DNA of 40,823 bases from Nocardia suismassiliense (GCF_900269665.1 NZ_LT985361.1:187062-227884), one strand, 5' to 3'; positions 31,268-40,164 are shown, counted from the stretch's first letter. A program made the numbers and translations. Notes: a model not told the origin generated them from the letters alone.

Positions 31268-32569
31268 ATGGCTGTGAAAAAGGTGTCGTCCCTACGTACG
31301 TCGCTCGTACCGAAGGCCGCGCTCGCGGCTGTCTCGGTCGCGCTGCTGACGGCGACGTTCACCAGCGCCTGCTCCAGTGACAGCGGGGGCAGTCCGACGA
31401 GCCAGAACCTCACCGGGCGCGGGCCGATCACCTACGTCGAGGGCAAGGACACCACCGAGACCGGTGCGGTCAAGCAGCTCATCGAGCGCTGGAACGCCTC
31501 GCACCCGGACGAGCAGGTGACGTTCAAGGAGCAGTCGAACGACGCCTCGCAGCAGTTCGACGATCTGGTCGAGCACATGCGCTCCAAGCAGTCCGACTAC
31601 GACGTGGTCGCGCTCGACGTGCCGTGGACCGCCCAGTTCGCCGCGAAGGGCTGGATCCAGCCGCTGAAGGATTCCTTCGCCATCGACACCTCCGCGCTGC
31701 TCTCCCCGCCGGTCGCCAGCGCCACCTACAACAACACGCTGTACGCGGCGCCCCGGAACACCAACGGCGGCCTGCTGTTCTACCGCAAGGATCTGGTGCC
31801 CAACCCGCCCAAGACGTGGAAAGAGCTGCTGGACCAGTGCCCGCTCGCCAAGGAGCAGAACATCGGCTGCTACGCCGGTCAGTTCGCGCCGTACGAGGGC
31901 CTGACGGTGAACACCGCCGAGGTGATCAACGCCTACGGCGGTAGCCTCGTCGGCGCCGACGGCAAGACCCCGACGGGGAACAGCGCGCAGTCCCGGGCCG
32001 GGCTGAAGGTCCTGGTCGACGCCTACAAGAACGGCGACATCCCGCCGGAGGCGATCACCTTCAAGGAGCCGGAGAGCAGCAACGCCTTCGCCCAGGGCAA
32101 CCTCATGTTCCTGCGTTCGTGGCCGTCCACCTACGGTGACGTCGGCGGCGACGCCTCCTCGGTGAAGGACAAGTTCGGCGTCGCCCCGCTGCCCGGCGAG
32201 AACGGTGTCGGCGCGTCCACCCTCGGTGGTTACAACGCGGCGATCAGCGCGTACTCCAAGAACAAGGCCACGGCGCTGGACTTCCTGCGCTTCCTGATCA
32301 GCGAGGACGCCCAGCACATCGTCGCCTCGGGCGCGCTGCCCTCGGTGCGCGCCTCGATGTACGACGACCCGGCGCTGATCGCGAAGATGCCGTACCTGCC
32401 CGCGCTCAAGGATTCCATCTCCAGCGCGGTGCCGCGGCCGGTCACCCCCTTCTACCCGGCGGTGTCGAAAGCCATCCAGGACAACGCTTATGCTGCGCTG
32501 AAGCAGACCAAGACCATCGATGACGCGATCATCGGGATGCAGAAGGGCATCGAGACCGCGGGATCGTAG
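31268..32569 (+). CDS. sugar ABC transporter binding lipoprotein (LpqY-like)
   Basis: A 433-residue family-1 solute-binding protein. The signal peptide has basic residues at 4-16, then a hydrophobic core, and a Cys at 35 in FTSACSSDSGG. The lipobox is imperfect (Thr at -3), but the following Ser/Gly linker is typical of a lipoprotein. Core signatures are ITYVEGKDTTETGAVKQLIE, YDVVALDVPWTAQFAAKGW, LYAAPRNTNGGLLFYRKDLV, and ALDFLRFLISEDAQHIVASG. Similar proteins feed trehalose or maltose-type sugars to SugABC-like importers. It is followed by two permease genes; the operon lacks an ATPase. Confidence 0.92.
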   Translation: MAVKKVSSLRTSLVPKAALAAVSVALLTATFTSACSSDSGGSPTSQNLTGRGPITYVEGKDTTETGAVKQLIERWNASHPDEQVTFKEQSNDASQQFDDLVEHMRSKQSDYDVVALDVPWTAQFAAKGWIQPLKDSFAIDTSALLSPPVASATYNNTLYAAPRNTNGGLLFYRKDLVPNPPKTWKELLDQCPLAKEQNIGCYAGQFAPYEGLTVNTAEVINAYGGSLVGADGKTPTGNSAQSRAGLKVLVDAYKNGDIPPEAITFKEPESSNAFAQGNLMFLRSWPSTYGDVGGDASSVKDKFGVAPLPGENGVGASTLGGYNAAISAYSKNKATALDFLRFLISEDAQHIVASGALPSVRASMYDDPALIAKMPYLPALKDSISSAVPRPVTPFYPAVSKAIQDNAYAALKQTKTIDDAIIGMQKGIETAGS

Positions 32570-32616
32570 AGCGGATAGCGCAGCGGACCCGACGAGACCC
32601 GTAGGAGAGAGAAACG

Positions 32617-33639
32617 GTGTCGGATCCTTCGGGAGCGGCCAGCACTGTGCCGAGTGAGGAATTCCTGCCACGCAAGCGTGGCCTCGGCGAGACCCTGGCA
32701 TTGGAAATGCGGCGCTCCGGCAAAGCCTGGATGTTCGTCGCGCCGGTGATGGTGGCGCTGGCCGTGGTCATCGGCTACCCGGTCATCCGGGCGTTGTGGA
32801 TGTCGTTCCAGAAGGATTCGGGTCTCGACCCGGCGACGGGCATGTTCGTCGAGGGCGGCAGCGCGGGCTTCTCGAACTACACGCACTGGCTGCTGCAGCA
32901 ATGCCAGGCGGGCGGCGAGATGGTCAGCTGCCCGACCGGCAACCTCGGTTCGCAGTTCTGGGCGGCCATCCTGATCACGCTGTTCTTCACCGTGGTCACG
33001 GTGACGCTGGAGGCCACGCTCGGGCTCGGCTTCGCCATGGTGATGGGCAAGACGTTCAAGGGGCGGGCACTGCTGCGCGCCGCGGTGCTGATTCCGTGGG
33101 CGATCCCCACGGCGGTCACCGCGCGGCTGTGGGAGTTCATGTTCCAGTACGACGGGGTGGTGAACCGGGTACTCGGCACGAACATCCTGTGGACCTCCGA
33201 TGCGTGGCCCGCGCGGTTCGCGGTGATCGCCGCCGACGTGTGGAAGACGACGCCGTTCATGGCGTTGCTGCTGCTGGCCGGCCTGCAGGTGATCCCGGCC
33301 GACGTCTACGAGGCGGCCAAGGTCGACGGCGCCACCGCCTGGCAGCGGTTCACCCAGATCACGCTGCCGCTGCTCAAGCCGGCGCTGCTGGTCGCGGTGC
33401 TGTTCCGGACGATGGACGCGCTGCGCATGTACGACCTGCCCGCGATCATGACCCTCGGTAACCCGTCCACCCAGGTGGTGTCGATCCTGGTGGTCGATCA
33501 GGTCCGGCAGGGTCCCAACAGCGCGGCCGCGCTGTCGACGATCACCTTCCTGATGATCTTCGCGGTGGCCTTCGTGCTGGTGAAGGTCCTCGGCGCCAAC
33601 GCCGTCCGGACCCAGGAAGAACAGCGGGAGGCGCACTGA
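32617..33639 (+). CDS. sugar ABC transporter permease 1 (SugA-like)
   Basis: A 340-residue MalF/SugA-type permease with about six membrane helices: first at about residues 33-60 after a cytoplasmic N-terminus, and the EAA loop in YEAAKVDGATAWQRFTQITLP, which contacts the ATPase. The long periplasmic loop between helices 1 and 2 (about residues 65-125) is unusual for a SugA and contains a Cys pair (QQCQAGGEMVSCPTG). GTG start with AGGAGAG six bases upstream. It lies 47 bases after the binding-protein gene; its stop overlaps the second permease start (TGATG at 33637-33641). Confidence 0.92.
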   Translation: MSDPSGAASTVPSEEFLPRKRGLGETLALEMRRSGKAWMFVAPVMVALAVVIGYPVIRALWMSFQKDSGLDPATGMFVEGGSAGFSNYTHWLLQQCQAGGEMVSCPTGNLGSQFWAAILITLFFTVVTVTLEATLGLGFAMVMGKTFKGRALLRAAVLIPWAIPTAVTARLWEFMFQYDGVVNRVLGTNILWTSDAWPARFAVIAADVWKTTPFMALLLLAGLQVIPADVYEAAKVDGATAWQRFTQITLPLLKPALLVAVLFRTMDALRMYDLPAIMTLGNPSTQVVSILVVDQVRQGPNSAAALSTITFLMIFAVAFVLVKVLGANAVRTQEEQREAH

Positions 33640-34517
33640 TGTCGGTTCGGACTGCGGAAAAGCCTGCCGCGCCCTCGGTTCCGTGGACGCAGCGGCTCAA
33701 GTCGGTGCGGCTGTACGCGGGCGTGGCGATCGTGCTGATCTGGGGACTCGGGCCGTTCTACTGGATGACCGTCACCGCGTTCCGCGATCCCGCCTACACC
33801 TTCGACAGCACGCCGTGGCCGACGCATCTCACGCTGGAGAACTTCCGCAACGCGTTCGACACCAGCCGTGGCAACAACTTCGGCAGGGCGCTGGGCAACA
33901 GCGTCATCATCGGTTCCATCACCACGGTGATCGCGCTGGTGCTCGGCGTGCTCGCCGCCTATGCGCTGGCGCGCCTGACGTTCCGCGGCAAGTACGTGGT
34001 GTCCGGGCTGATCCTGAGCGCCTCGATGTTCCCGGTGGTCGTGCTGGTCACCCCGCTGTTCCAGCTGTTCACCAACCTCGGCTGGATCGGCAAGTACCAG
34101 GCGATGATCATCCCGAACATCTCGTTCGTGCTGCCGATGACCGTCTACATCCTGGCCTCGTTCTTCGCCGAACTGCCGTGGGAGCTCGAAGAGGCCGCGC
34201 GGATCGACGGCGCCACCAAACTGCAAGCGTTCCGGCTGGTGATGTTGCCGCTGGCGGCGCCCGCGGTATTCACCACCGCGATCCTGGCCTTCATCGCCGC
34301 GGTGAACGAATACCTGCTGGCCCGACTGCTTTCCAGCGGCAGCACCGAGCCGGTCACCGTCGCGGTCGCCCGCTTCTCCGGCAACAACCCGCTGGTCGAG
34401 CCGTACGCCGCGATCATGGCCGCGGGCGTCATGGTGTCGATCCCGTTGGTCATCATGGTGCTGCTGTTCCAGCGCCGCATCATCTCCGGCCTCACCGCGG
34501 GTGGCGTCAAGAGCTAG
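33639..34517 (+). CDS. sugar ABC transporter permease 2 (SugB-like)
   Basis: A 292-residue MalG/SugB-type permease with six membrane helices and the EAA loop LEEAARIDGATKLQAFRLVM followed by LPLAAPAVFTTAILAFIAAV. Typical lead-in YWMTVTAFRDPAYTFDSTPW and a short C-terminal tail, ending ISGLTAGGVKS. The start overlaps the stop of permease 1. It forms the heterodimeric channel with it. A stem-loop follows 28 bases after the stop. Confidence 0.93.
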   Translation: MSVRTAEKPAAPSVPWTQRLKSVRLYAGVAIVLIWGLGPFYWMTVTAFRDPAYTFDSTPWPTHLTLENFRNAFDTSRGNNFGRALGNSVIIGSITTVIALVLGVLAAYALARLTFRGKYVVSGLILSASMFPVVVLVTPLFQLFTNLGWIGKYQAMIIPNISFVLPMTVYILASFFAELPWELEEAARIDGATKLQAFRLVMLPLAAPAVFTTAILAFIAAVNEYLLARLLSSGSTEPVTVAVARFSGNNPLVEPYAAIMAAGVMVSIPLVIMVLLFQRRIISGLTAGGVKS

Positions 34518-34544
34518 AACACCCGCTCACAGCACGTTTTTCGA

Positions 34545-34588
34545 GCTATCACCGGAATCCGGCCGTACCCCGGCGGGCCGGTGATAGC
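34545..34588 (+). terminator. terminator of the sugar importer operon
   Basis: GCTATCACCGG (34545-34555) pairs perfectly with CCGGTGATAGC (34578-34588), 22-base loop, beginning 28 bases past the permease stop. Confidence 0.65.
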
Positions 34589-34692
34589 ATCGCGGGTCAC
34601 CCACGGCGCGAGTAAAGTCGGGCTCGTGGGGGCCATTTCCGATCGTTGTTCGTGCAGGTGAGTTTCGGCCGACGCTCCGGGAGGAGATGATC

Positions 34693-34776
34693 GTGAACGA
34701 GCGCCAGCGAGTGAGCCAGGGACACCGCGCGTCCGCGGGCGCGACGGGGCCGAGCACCGGCGAGGCAGCGTCGTGA
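34693..34776 (+). CDS. 27-codon ORF upstream of the PBP gene
   Basis: GTG (34693) to TGA (34776) reads MNERQRVSQGHR and ends GPSTGEAAS. It has GGAGGAG seven bases before the start. Its stop overlaps the start of a second, 12-codon ORF (GTGA at 34773-34776). No functional protein is evident; it is likely part of a coupling leader. Confidence 0.45.
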   Translation: MNERQRVSQGHRASAGATGPSTGEAAS

Positions 34777-34811
34777 GCCGGCACCGGGGAGCCGGCGAGG
34801 CAGCGTCGTGA
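34757..34811 (+). repeat. 35-bp-spaced 20-base direct repeat with stop/start overlaps
   Basis: CCGGCGAGGCAGCGTCGTGA occurs at 34757-34776 and again at 34792-34811. Each copy ends in GTGA, where a stop (TGA) and a start (GTG) overlap. Duplicating this block yields two consecutive coupled reading frames ending in GEAAS. Confidence 0.9.
34773..34811 (+). CDS. 12-codon ORF coupled to the PBP gene
   Basis: GTG (34773) to TGA (34811) reads MSRHRGAGEAAS; its stop overlaps the PBP GTG at 34808. Together with the 27-codon ORF it forms a chain of two very short frames feeding the PBP gene, with identical GEAAS endings. Confidence 0.45.
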   Translation: MSRHRGAGEAAS

Positions 34812-37048
34812 ATTCTTTTCGCAAACGGCGAAAGGATGCACCGGAGTCCCCGCCCTATGCGTCGATCGCCGGCTTCAACGAGCTGGGCGGCAGCACCGAG
34901 CGCGGTAAGCGTCCCGCCGCGAAGCCCAAGACGCCCCGACCGACACCCACGCCCGACCCGGACCACCCCCCGCGCACCCGAGCCGAACGTTTCCGTCGGC
35001 TGGTGCTCGCCCTGTTCATCATCTTCGGCGCGGTACCGACGCTGCTGTTCGTGCTCGTCTACTGGAGCGCCGAAATCCCCGAACCCGGCTCGGTGCAGAC
35101 CAATCAGATCGCCACCGTGCTCGCCGCCGACGGCAGCACGGTGATCGCCAAGGTGGTGCCGCCCAACGGCAATCGCACGCCGGTCCCGCTGGCCGAGGTG
35201 CCCGAGCCGGTCCGCAACGCGATGCTCTCCGCTGAGGACCGCAACTTCTACAGCAACCCCGGCTACTCGACCTCCGGCTTCCTGCGCGCCGCCCGCGACA
35301 ACATGCTCGGCCGGGACAACGCCGGCGGCGGCTCCACCATCACCCAGCAGTACGTGAAGAACGCCTTCCTCGGTTCCGAGCGCACGCTCACCCGGAAGAT
35401 GCGCGAGCTGGTCATCGCGGCCAAGATGGCGCGGCAGTGGAGCAAGGACGACATCCTCGCCGCCTACCTCAACACCATCTACTACGGCCGCGGTTCCTAC
35501 GGCATCGCGGCGGCGACCAAGGCGTACTTCAACAAACCGGTGAACCAGCTGACCCTGGCCGAGGGCGCGGTGCTCGCCGCGCTGGTCCGCACGCCGTCCA
35601 TCCTCGACCCCGAAACGCACCTGCCGGATCTGACGGCGCGATGGAAGTACGTGCTGGACGGCATGGTCGAGATGGGCGTGCTGGCGCCGGGCGACCGGGA
35701 CGCGACCACCTTCCCGGCGATCATCCCGCTCAGCGAGATCCCCGACGACAACGTGGCCCGCGGCCCCGAGGGCCTGATCCGCACCCAGGTGGTGCGCGAA
35801 CTACGCTCCTCCGGCATCAGCGAGCACGAACTGAACACCGGCGCGCTGCAGATCACCACGACCATCGACATGAAAGCCCAGCAGGCCGTGCTGGACGCGG
35901 TGCACAACCGGCTCAGCGGCCAGCCGCCGGAACTGCGCGCCGCGGTCGTCTCGATCGATCCGCGCTCCGGCGCGGTGCGCGCCTACTACGGCGGCGACGA
36001 CGGCATCGGCTACGACTACGCCCAGGCGCCGTTGCAGACCGGATCGGCGTTCAAGCCGTTCGCGGTGATCGCCGCCCAGCAGCAGAGCATTCCGCTGAAC
36101 CGCATGCTGGACAGTTCACCGGTCACCGACCGGGGCACCAAGATCACCAACGTGGATGGTGAGACCTGCGGCCGCTGCACCATGGCCGAGGCGCTGAAGC
36201 GCTCGCTCAACACCAGCTTCTACCGGATGACCATGTCGATGTTCGACGGACCCAAGGCCATCGCCGACGCGGCACACGCGGCGGGCATTCCGGAACAGAT
36301 CCCCGGTGTGGCGGGCAAGACCCTCACCGAGGACGGCGGGCGGCCGCTGAACGGAATCGTGCTGGGGCAGTACCTCGTTCGCCCGATCGACATGGCCTCC
36401 GCGTACGGCACGATCGGCGCGTCCGGCGTGTATCACCAGCCGTATTTCGTGCAGCGAGTGGTGACCGGCGACGGGCGCGTGCTGCTCGACCGCGGCGCGC
36501 CCGAACAACAGGTCGGCAAGCAGTTGCCCGAGGGTCAGCAACGCATCCCGCGCACCATCGCCGACAACACCGCCCAGGCGATGACGCCGATCGCCGCCTA
36601 CTCCAACGGCCACGCCCTGGCCGGCGGCCGTCCGTCCGCGGCGAAGACCGGCACCACCCAGCTCGGCGAGTCCAAGCTGAACAAGGACGCCTGGATGATC
36701 GGCTTCACCCCGTCGCTGTCCACGGCGGTCTGGATCGGCACCGAACAGTCGCAACCGATCCACACCGCGCGCGGCACCGACATCTACGGCTCCGGCCTGC
36801 CCGCCGACATCTGGAAGCAGGTGATGGACGGCGCGCTCGCCGGCACCCCGATCGAACAGTTCCCGGCCACCAACGGTGCGGCGACGGCCGCGCCGCCGGG
36901 CGCGAACAAACCGTCGGGCGGCAACTACGACATCCTGAATCCGCCGCAGGGTCCGCCGCGGGAACCGATCGTGATCATCCCGCCCGCACCGGAGGGACCC
37001 AAGGAAGTGGAGATATTTCCCGGCCTGACCATTCCGGTACCGCGATAG
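34808..37048 (+). CDS. class A penicillin-binding protein (bifunctional)
   Basis: A 746-residue peptidoglycan polymerase and cross-linker. A basic, Pro-rich cytoplasmic tail (1-58) precedes one membrane helix (LVLALFIIFGAVPTLLFVLV). The GT51 glycosyltransferase domain follows, with catalytic Glu143 in LSAEDRNFYSNPGYS and GGGSTITQQYVKNAFL. The transpeptidase domain carries the nucleophile Ser413 in TGSAFKPF with Lys416, the SxN motif SLN (466-468), and KTG in AAKTGTTQ (Lys613). The C-terminus has a Pro-rich extension without PASTA domains. The start is GTG, overlapping a short ORF; the nearest ribosome-binding sequence is GAGG nine bases upstream. Confidence 0.95.
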   Translation: MNSFRKRRKDAPESPPYASIAGFNELGGSTERGKRPAAKPKTPRPTPTPDPDHPPRTRAERFRRLVLALFIIFGAVPTLLFVLVYWSAEIPEPGSVQTNQIATVLAADGSTVIAKVVPPNGNRTPVPLAEVPEPVRNAMLSAEDRNFYSNPGYSTSGFLRAARDNMLGRDNAGGGSTITQQYVKNAFLGSERTLTRKMRELVIAAKMARQWSKDDILAAYLNTIYYGRGSYGIAAATKAYFNKPVNQLTLAEGAVLAALVRTPSILDPETHLPDLTARWKYVLDGMVEMGVLAPGDRDATTFPAIIPLSEIPDDNVARGPEGLIRTQVVRELRSSGISEHELNTGALQITTTIDMKAQQAVLDAVHNRLSGQPPELRAAVVSIDPRSGAVRAYYGGDDGIGYDYAQAPLQTGSAFKPFAVIAAQQQSIPLNRMLDSSPVTDRGTKITNVDGETCGRCTMAEALKRSLNTSFYRMTMSMFDGPKAIADAAHAAGIPEQIPGVAGKTLTEDGGRPLNGIVLGQYLVRPIDMASAYGTIGASGVYHQPYFVQRVVTGDGRVLLDRGAPEQQVGKQLPEGQQRIPRTIADNTAQAMTPIAAYSNGHALAGGRPSAAKTGTTQLGESKLNKDAWMIGFTPSLSTAVWIGTEQSQPIHTARGTDIYGSGLPADIWKQVMDGALAGTPIEQFPATNGAATAAPPGANKPSGGNYDILNPPQGPPREPIVIIPPAPEGPKEVEIFPGLTIPVPR

Positions 37049-37236
37049 CGATGATGCTGTGACCTTCTTGCACCCAGGGGAACGCATGACATGGCAGCAT
37101 CGTTTGCCAGAGTGAGAGCGAACAGCGAGTGTGTCGGACAAGGCCGACGCCGATGCCGCGGGATCGATGCGGAAGGATATGCGCTCGAGCGACGACGCCG
37201 CCAATTGGAGACAGACGAGACATAGGGGCTACGCCG

Positions 37237-37695
37237 GTGGATTTCAATGTCGTTGACCAACCCGAGACGCTGGTGGCGGGAACAGTACTTCGCAGCCCGG
37301 CGCTCGCGGTCGAAGGACCGCGCCGCGCGAAAGTCGAAGAGGCGTGGAAACGCAACCTGGCTCGCCAGCTGCCCGGGCCGCCGACGACCGCGTACGTGGA
37401 CCACGCGCCGGAAATCAATTCCTATCTGACGCACATCGTCGGCTACCGCTGCCGCAGCCTCGACGACTTATTGCCCGGTGACGTGCTGGCCAGGGTGCCC
37501 GCGGGCCGATTCGCCCGATTCATCGCCAGCGGGGACAACCTCGGCGACACCATCGTGCACATCTGGCGTTCGGTGTGGGACGCCGAGGCGGCGGGCCGTT
37601 TCGTGCGCGCCTACACCGGCGATTGGGAGCACTATCCCGACGCGCGCACGGCCGAAGTATTCGTAGCGCTGGCAGACGATCAAGTCGACGGGTAG
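37237..37695 (+). CDS. GyrI-like (effector-binding domain) protein 1
   Basis: A 152-residue stand-alone protein of the GyrI/BmrR-type effector-binding fold, two beta-alpha-beta-beta repeats that bind small hydrophobic ligands. Landmarks: ETLVAGTVLRSPALAVEGPR early on, HIVGYRCRSLDDLLPGDVLA and VPAGRFARFIASGDNLGD. The GTG at 37237 (VDFNVVDQPETLV) matches the start of the paralog downstream and has AGGGG 9 bases before it. No DNA-binding helix-turn-helix is attached, unlike AraC/MerR regulators with this domain. The gene is 9 bases upstream of its paralog. Confidence 0.82.
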   Translation: MDFNVVDQPETLVAGTVLRSPALAVEGPRRAKVEEAWKRNLARQLPGPPTTAYVDHAPEINSYLTHIVGYRCRSLDDLLPGDVLARVPAGRFARFIASGDNLGDTIVHIWRSVWDAEAAGRFVRAYTGDWEHYPDARTAEVFVALADDQVDG

Positions 37696-37704
37696 GAACA
37701 GACT

Positions 37705-38130
37705 GTGGACTTCGAGATTGTCACGTTGGACGAGAGCCTGGTCTCCGGACTGACCGTTCCGCTGGCCGGGCGCGAGGTGACCGCGCGCGACCTCGACCTG
37801 GTGAACTTCACCTGGGACCGCTACCTGGCGCGCGAGAAGAGCGTGCCCAGGGTGGCCGCCTACATCGGCCAGAACGACCACGCCGTCGCCGTGCTCGGCT
37901 ACGAGGTGGCCTCGATGGACGAGATGGACGCGGGCGACGTACTCACCCGTGTCCCGCACGGCCGCTACGCCAAGTTCGTCGTCTCCGACAAGCCCTACGA
38001 CCTCCTGCGCACCGCCTGGGCCCAGGTCCGCAAGGCCGAAAGCGCGGGAACCATCACCCGCTCGCACACCGCCGAGATCGAGCGCTACACCGGCCCGACC
38101 TCGGTAGAGGTCTACGTCTCCCTGGACTGA
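37705..38130 (+). CDS. GyrI-like (effector-binding domain) protein 2
   Basis: A 141-residue paralog of the upstream protein. The same order of motifs is seen: VTLDESLVSGLTVPLAGREV, GYEVASMDEMDAGDVLTRVP, then PHGRYAKFVVSDKPYDLLRT and the C-terminal TSVEVYVSLD strand. The two share GDVLxRVPxGRxAxFxxS, so they arose by duplication. Start GTG (37705), TAGGAACAGACT before it. Single-domain GyrI-like proteins can sequester drugs or other ligands; nothing shows which. A strong terminator follows 11 bases after the stop. Confidence 0.82.
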   Translation: MDFEIVTLDESLVSGLTVPLAGREVTARDLDLVNFTWDRYLAREKSVPRVAAYIGQNDHAVAVLGYEVASMDEMDAGDVLTRVPHGRYAKFVVSDKPYDLLRTAWAQVRKAESAGTITRSHTAEIERYTGPTSVEVYVSLD

Positions 38131-38140
38131 GCACACCAAC

Positions 38141-38176
38141 AAAAGCCGCCCGGAGGTAAACCTCCGGGCGGCTTTT
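38141..38176. terminator. rho-independent bidirectional terminator
   Basis: AAAAGCCGCCCGGAGG (38141-38156), loop TAAA, then CCTCCGGGCGGCTTTT (38161-38176): a perfect 16-bp stem with A and T runs at the outer ends, so both strands end in a U-tract. The only textbook terminator of the window. Confidence 0.95.
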
Positions 38177-38218
38177 ATGGACCTACGGCACCACCACAGC
38201 GCGAGTCTTACGAGCGCC

Positions 38219-38312
38219 GTTCGTGGCCCGTCTCGCGTCCGAGTGGACGAAGCGCATGCGCCGAAGGCGCGAGTCTCGTCCGCTCGGACGCGAGACTAAG
38301 GGGGCCACGAAC
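38219..38312. repeat. 94-base nested inverted repeat
   Basis: Outer arms GTTCGTGGCC (38219-38228) with GGCCACGAAC (38303-38312); next GTCTCGCGTCCGAG (38230-38243) with CTCGGACGCGAGAC (38283-38296); then GGACGA (38245-38250) with TCGTCC (38276-38281). Inside sits the palindrome GCGCATGCGC (38252-38261). Thirty base pairs in three blocks. It lies between convergent genes, beyond the U-tract terminator and before the ino1 stop. Confidence 0.85.
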
Positions 38313-38346
38313 ACGCCGCGGCCACGCGGCCAAAAACACAGCTAAC

Positions 38347-39444
38347 TCACGCTTCGATGATGAAGGCTTCCAGCTGCTCGCGGGCGACGTCGTCGGCCAG
38401 CTGCTTCGGCGGGGACTTCATCAGGTACGCGGACGCCGGGATGACCGGTCCGCCGATGCCGCGGTCCTTGGCGATCTTCGCCGCGCGCACCGCGTCGATG
38501 ATGATGCCCGCCGAGTTCGGCGAGTCCCACACCTCGAGCTTGTACTCCAGGCTCAGCGGCACGTCGCCGAAGGCGCGACCCTCGAGCCGGACGTAGGCCC
38601 ACTTGCGGTCGTCGAGCCAGCCGACGTGGTCGGACGGGCCGATGTGCACGTCCTTGGCGCCCATTTCCTTCTTCAGGTTGCTGGTGACGGCCTGGGTCTT
38701 GGAGATCTTCTTCGACTCCAGCCGCTCCCGCTCCAGCATGTTCTTGAAGTCCATGTTGCCGCCGACGTTGAGCTGCATGGTGCGGTCCAGCTGCACGCCG
38801 CGGTCCTCGAACAGCTTGGCCATCACGCGGTGGGTGATGGTCGCGCCGACCTGGCTCTTGATGTCGTCACCGACGATGGGCACGCCCGCCTTGGTGAACT
38901 TCTCAGCCCACACCGGGTCGGAGGCGATGAACACCGGCAGCGCGTTGACGAAGGCGACGTTCGCGTCGATGGCGCACTGGGCGTAGAACTTGTCGGCCTC
39001 TTCCGAACCCACCGGCAGGTAGGAGACGAGGACGTCGACCTTGTTGTCCTTCAGCACCTTCACCACGTCGACCGGCTCGGCCTCGGAGAGGTCGATCGTC
39101 TCGGCGTAGTACTTGCCGATGCCGTCGAGGGTCGGACCGCGTTGCACGACAACGTCGCTCGGCGGCACGTCGGAGATCTTGATGGTGTTGTTCTCGCTGG
39201 CGAAGATCGCCTCGGCGAGGTCGAAACCGACCTTCTTGGCGTCGACGTCGAACGCGGCGACGAACTTCACGTCGCGGACGTGGTACTTGCCGAATTTGAC
39301 GTGCATGAGGCCGGGCACGGTCGCGGTCTCGTCCGCGTCCTTGTAGTACTGCACACCCTGGACCAGCGAGGAAGCGCAGTTGCCCACACCTACGATGGCG
39401 ACGCGAACTTCTGTGGCGTTGTCAGCCTTCTTGTCATCACTCAT
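38347..39444 (-). CDS. ino1: myo-inositol-1-phosphate synthase
   Basis: A 365-residue NAD-dependent enzyme that cyclises glucose-6-phosphate to inositol-1-phosphate, the entry to phosphatidylinositol, PIM and mycothiol. Motifs: the Rossmann dinucleotide loop [16 protein letters not shown], then [17 protein letters not shown] and [20 protein letters not shown], and the catalytic core [25 protein letters not shown] and [18 protein letters not shown]. This is the short actinobacterial class. ATG at 39444 ([20 protein letters not shown]); the open frame extends 18 codons upstream. Its start overlaps the padR stop by eight bases, so the regulator and the enzyme are co-translated. Homologue of Rv0046c. 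Confidence 0.96.
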   Translation of the reverse strand: MSDDKKADNATEVRVAIVGVGNCASSLVQGVQYYKDADETATVPGLMHVKFGKYHVRDVKFVAAFDVDAKKVGFDLAEAIFASENNTIKISDVPPSDVVVQRGPTLDGIGKYYAETIDLSEAEPVDVVKVLKDNKVDVLVSYLPVGSEEADKFYAQCAIDANVAFVNALPVFIASDPVWAEKFTKAGVPIVGDDIKSQVGATITHRVMAKLFEDRGVQLDRTMQLNVGGNMDFKNMLERERLESKKISKTQAVTSNLKKEMGAKDVHIGPSDHVGWLDDRKWAYVRLEGRAFGDVPLSLEYKLEVWDSPNSAGIIIDAVRAAKIAKDRGIGGPVIPASAYLMKSPPKQLADDVAREQLEAFIIEA

Positions 39445-39994
39445 GGCCGATATTTCCCTCTTTCTGTGGTGCCGCCTTCGTCGATTGCTCCGCCGCAATC
39501 AACTCGTTGAGCCAGCGCACTTCGCGCTCGCTTGATTCGAGTCCGAGCTGGTGGAGCTGCCGGGTGTAACGATCGAGCGACCCGCTGGCCTTCTTGATCG
39601 CCTCCCGGAGTCCTTCTCGGCGCTCCTCGACCTGACGCCGCCTGCCCTCCAGAATCCGCATCCGCGCTGTCGCGGGGGTGCGGCTGAAGAAGGCGAGGTG
39701 GACGCCGAAGCCGTCGTCGGTGTAGTTCTGCGGTCCGGTGTCGGCGAGCAGTTCGCTGAACCGCTCGCGGCCCGCCGGAGTCAGTTGGTAGACGCGGCGG
39801 GCACGGCGCGTGACCACACCCGCTGGGATCTCCTCGGCGATCAGTCCGTCCGACTGCATACGGCGCAGCGTGGGATAGAGCGACCCGTAGGAGAAGGCCC
39901 GAAACGCGCCGAGCAGGCCGGTGAGCCGCTTGCGCAGCTCGTAACCGTGCATGGGCGATTCGAGGAGCAGCCCGAGGATTGCCAGCTCGAGCAC
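39437..39994 (-). CDS. PadR-family transcriptional regulator
   Basis: A 185-residue PadR-type regulator. The winged helix at residues 1-80 has [40 protein letters not shown] and [15 protein letters not shown]. The C-terminal half is a long helical dimerisation arm ([20 protein letters not shown]) as in the Vir/PadR-s1 subfamily. GTG start preceded by GGGAGGTGA. It matches Rv0047c in position and orientation, upstream of and overlapping ino1. A perfect palindrome in the gap upstream (40050-40066) is the probable operator, so it likely represses its own operon, including ino1. Confidence 0.93.
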   Translation of the reverse strand: MLELAILGLLLESPMHGYELRKRLTGLLGAFRAFSYGSLYPTLRRMQSDGLIAEEIPAGVVTRRARRVYQLTPAGRERFSELLADTGPQNYTDDGFGVHLAFFSRTPATARMRILEGRRRQVEERREGLREAIKKASGSLDRYTRQLHQLGLESSEREVRWLNELIAAEQSTKAAPQKEGNIGHE

Positions 39995-40049
39995 CGGGCT
40001 TCACCTCCCTGACTATGTACAGACCTAACCGATGGATGCGACTCCAAAC

Positions 40050-40066
40050 TATATCGGAGCGATATA
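40050..40066. promoter_or_regulatory. PadR operator candidate
   Basis: TATATCG (40050-40056) and CGATATA (40060-40066) are perfect inverted repeats with a 3-base centre. A further half-site CGATATA lies at 40085-40091, 25 bases on. In a very GC-rich genome, AT-rich palindromes stand out. They lie 56-100 bases upstream of padR and could also act on the divergent DUF5318 gene. Confidence 0.65.
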
Positions 40067-40164
40067 ACGCTGCACAGTCGTGGGCGATATAAAGCACGAT
40101 CTACCGGGTTTCTCATACCCCTGAGCCGGGGCGGCCCCTCGGCAACACCGCTACTCTGGTTCTC

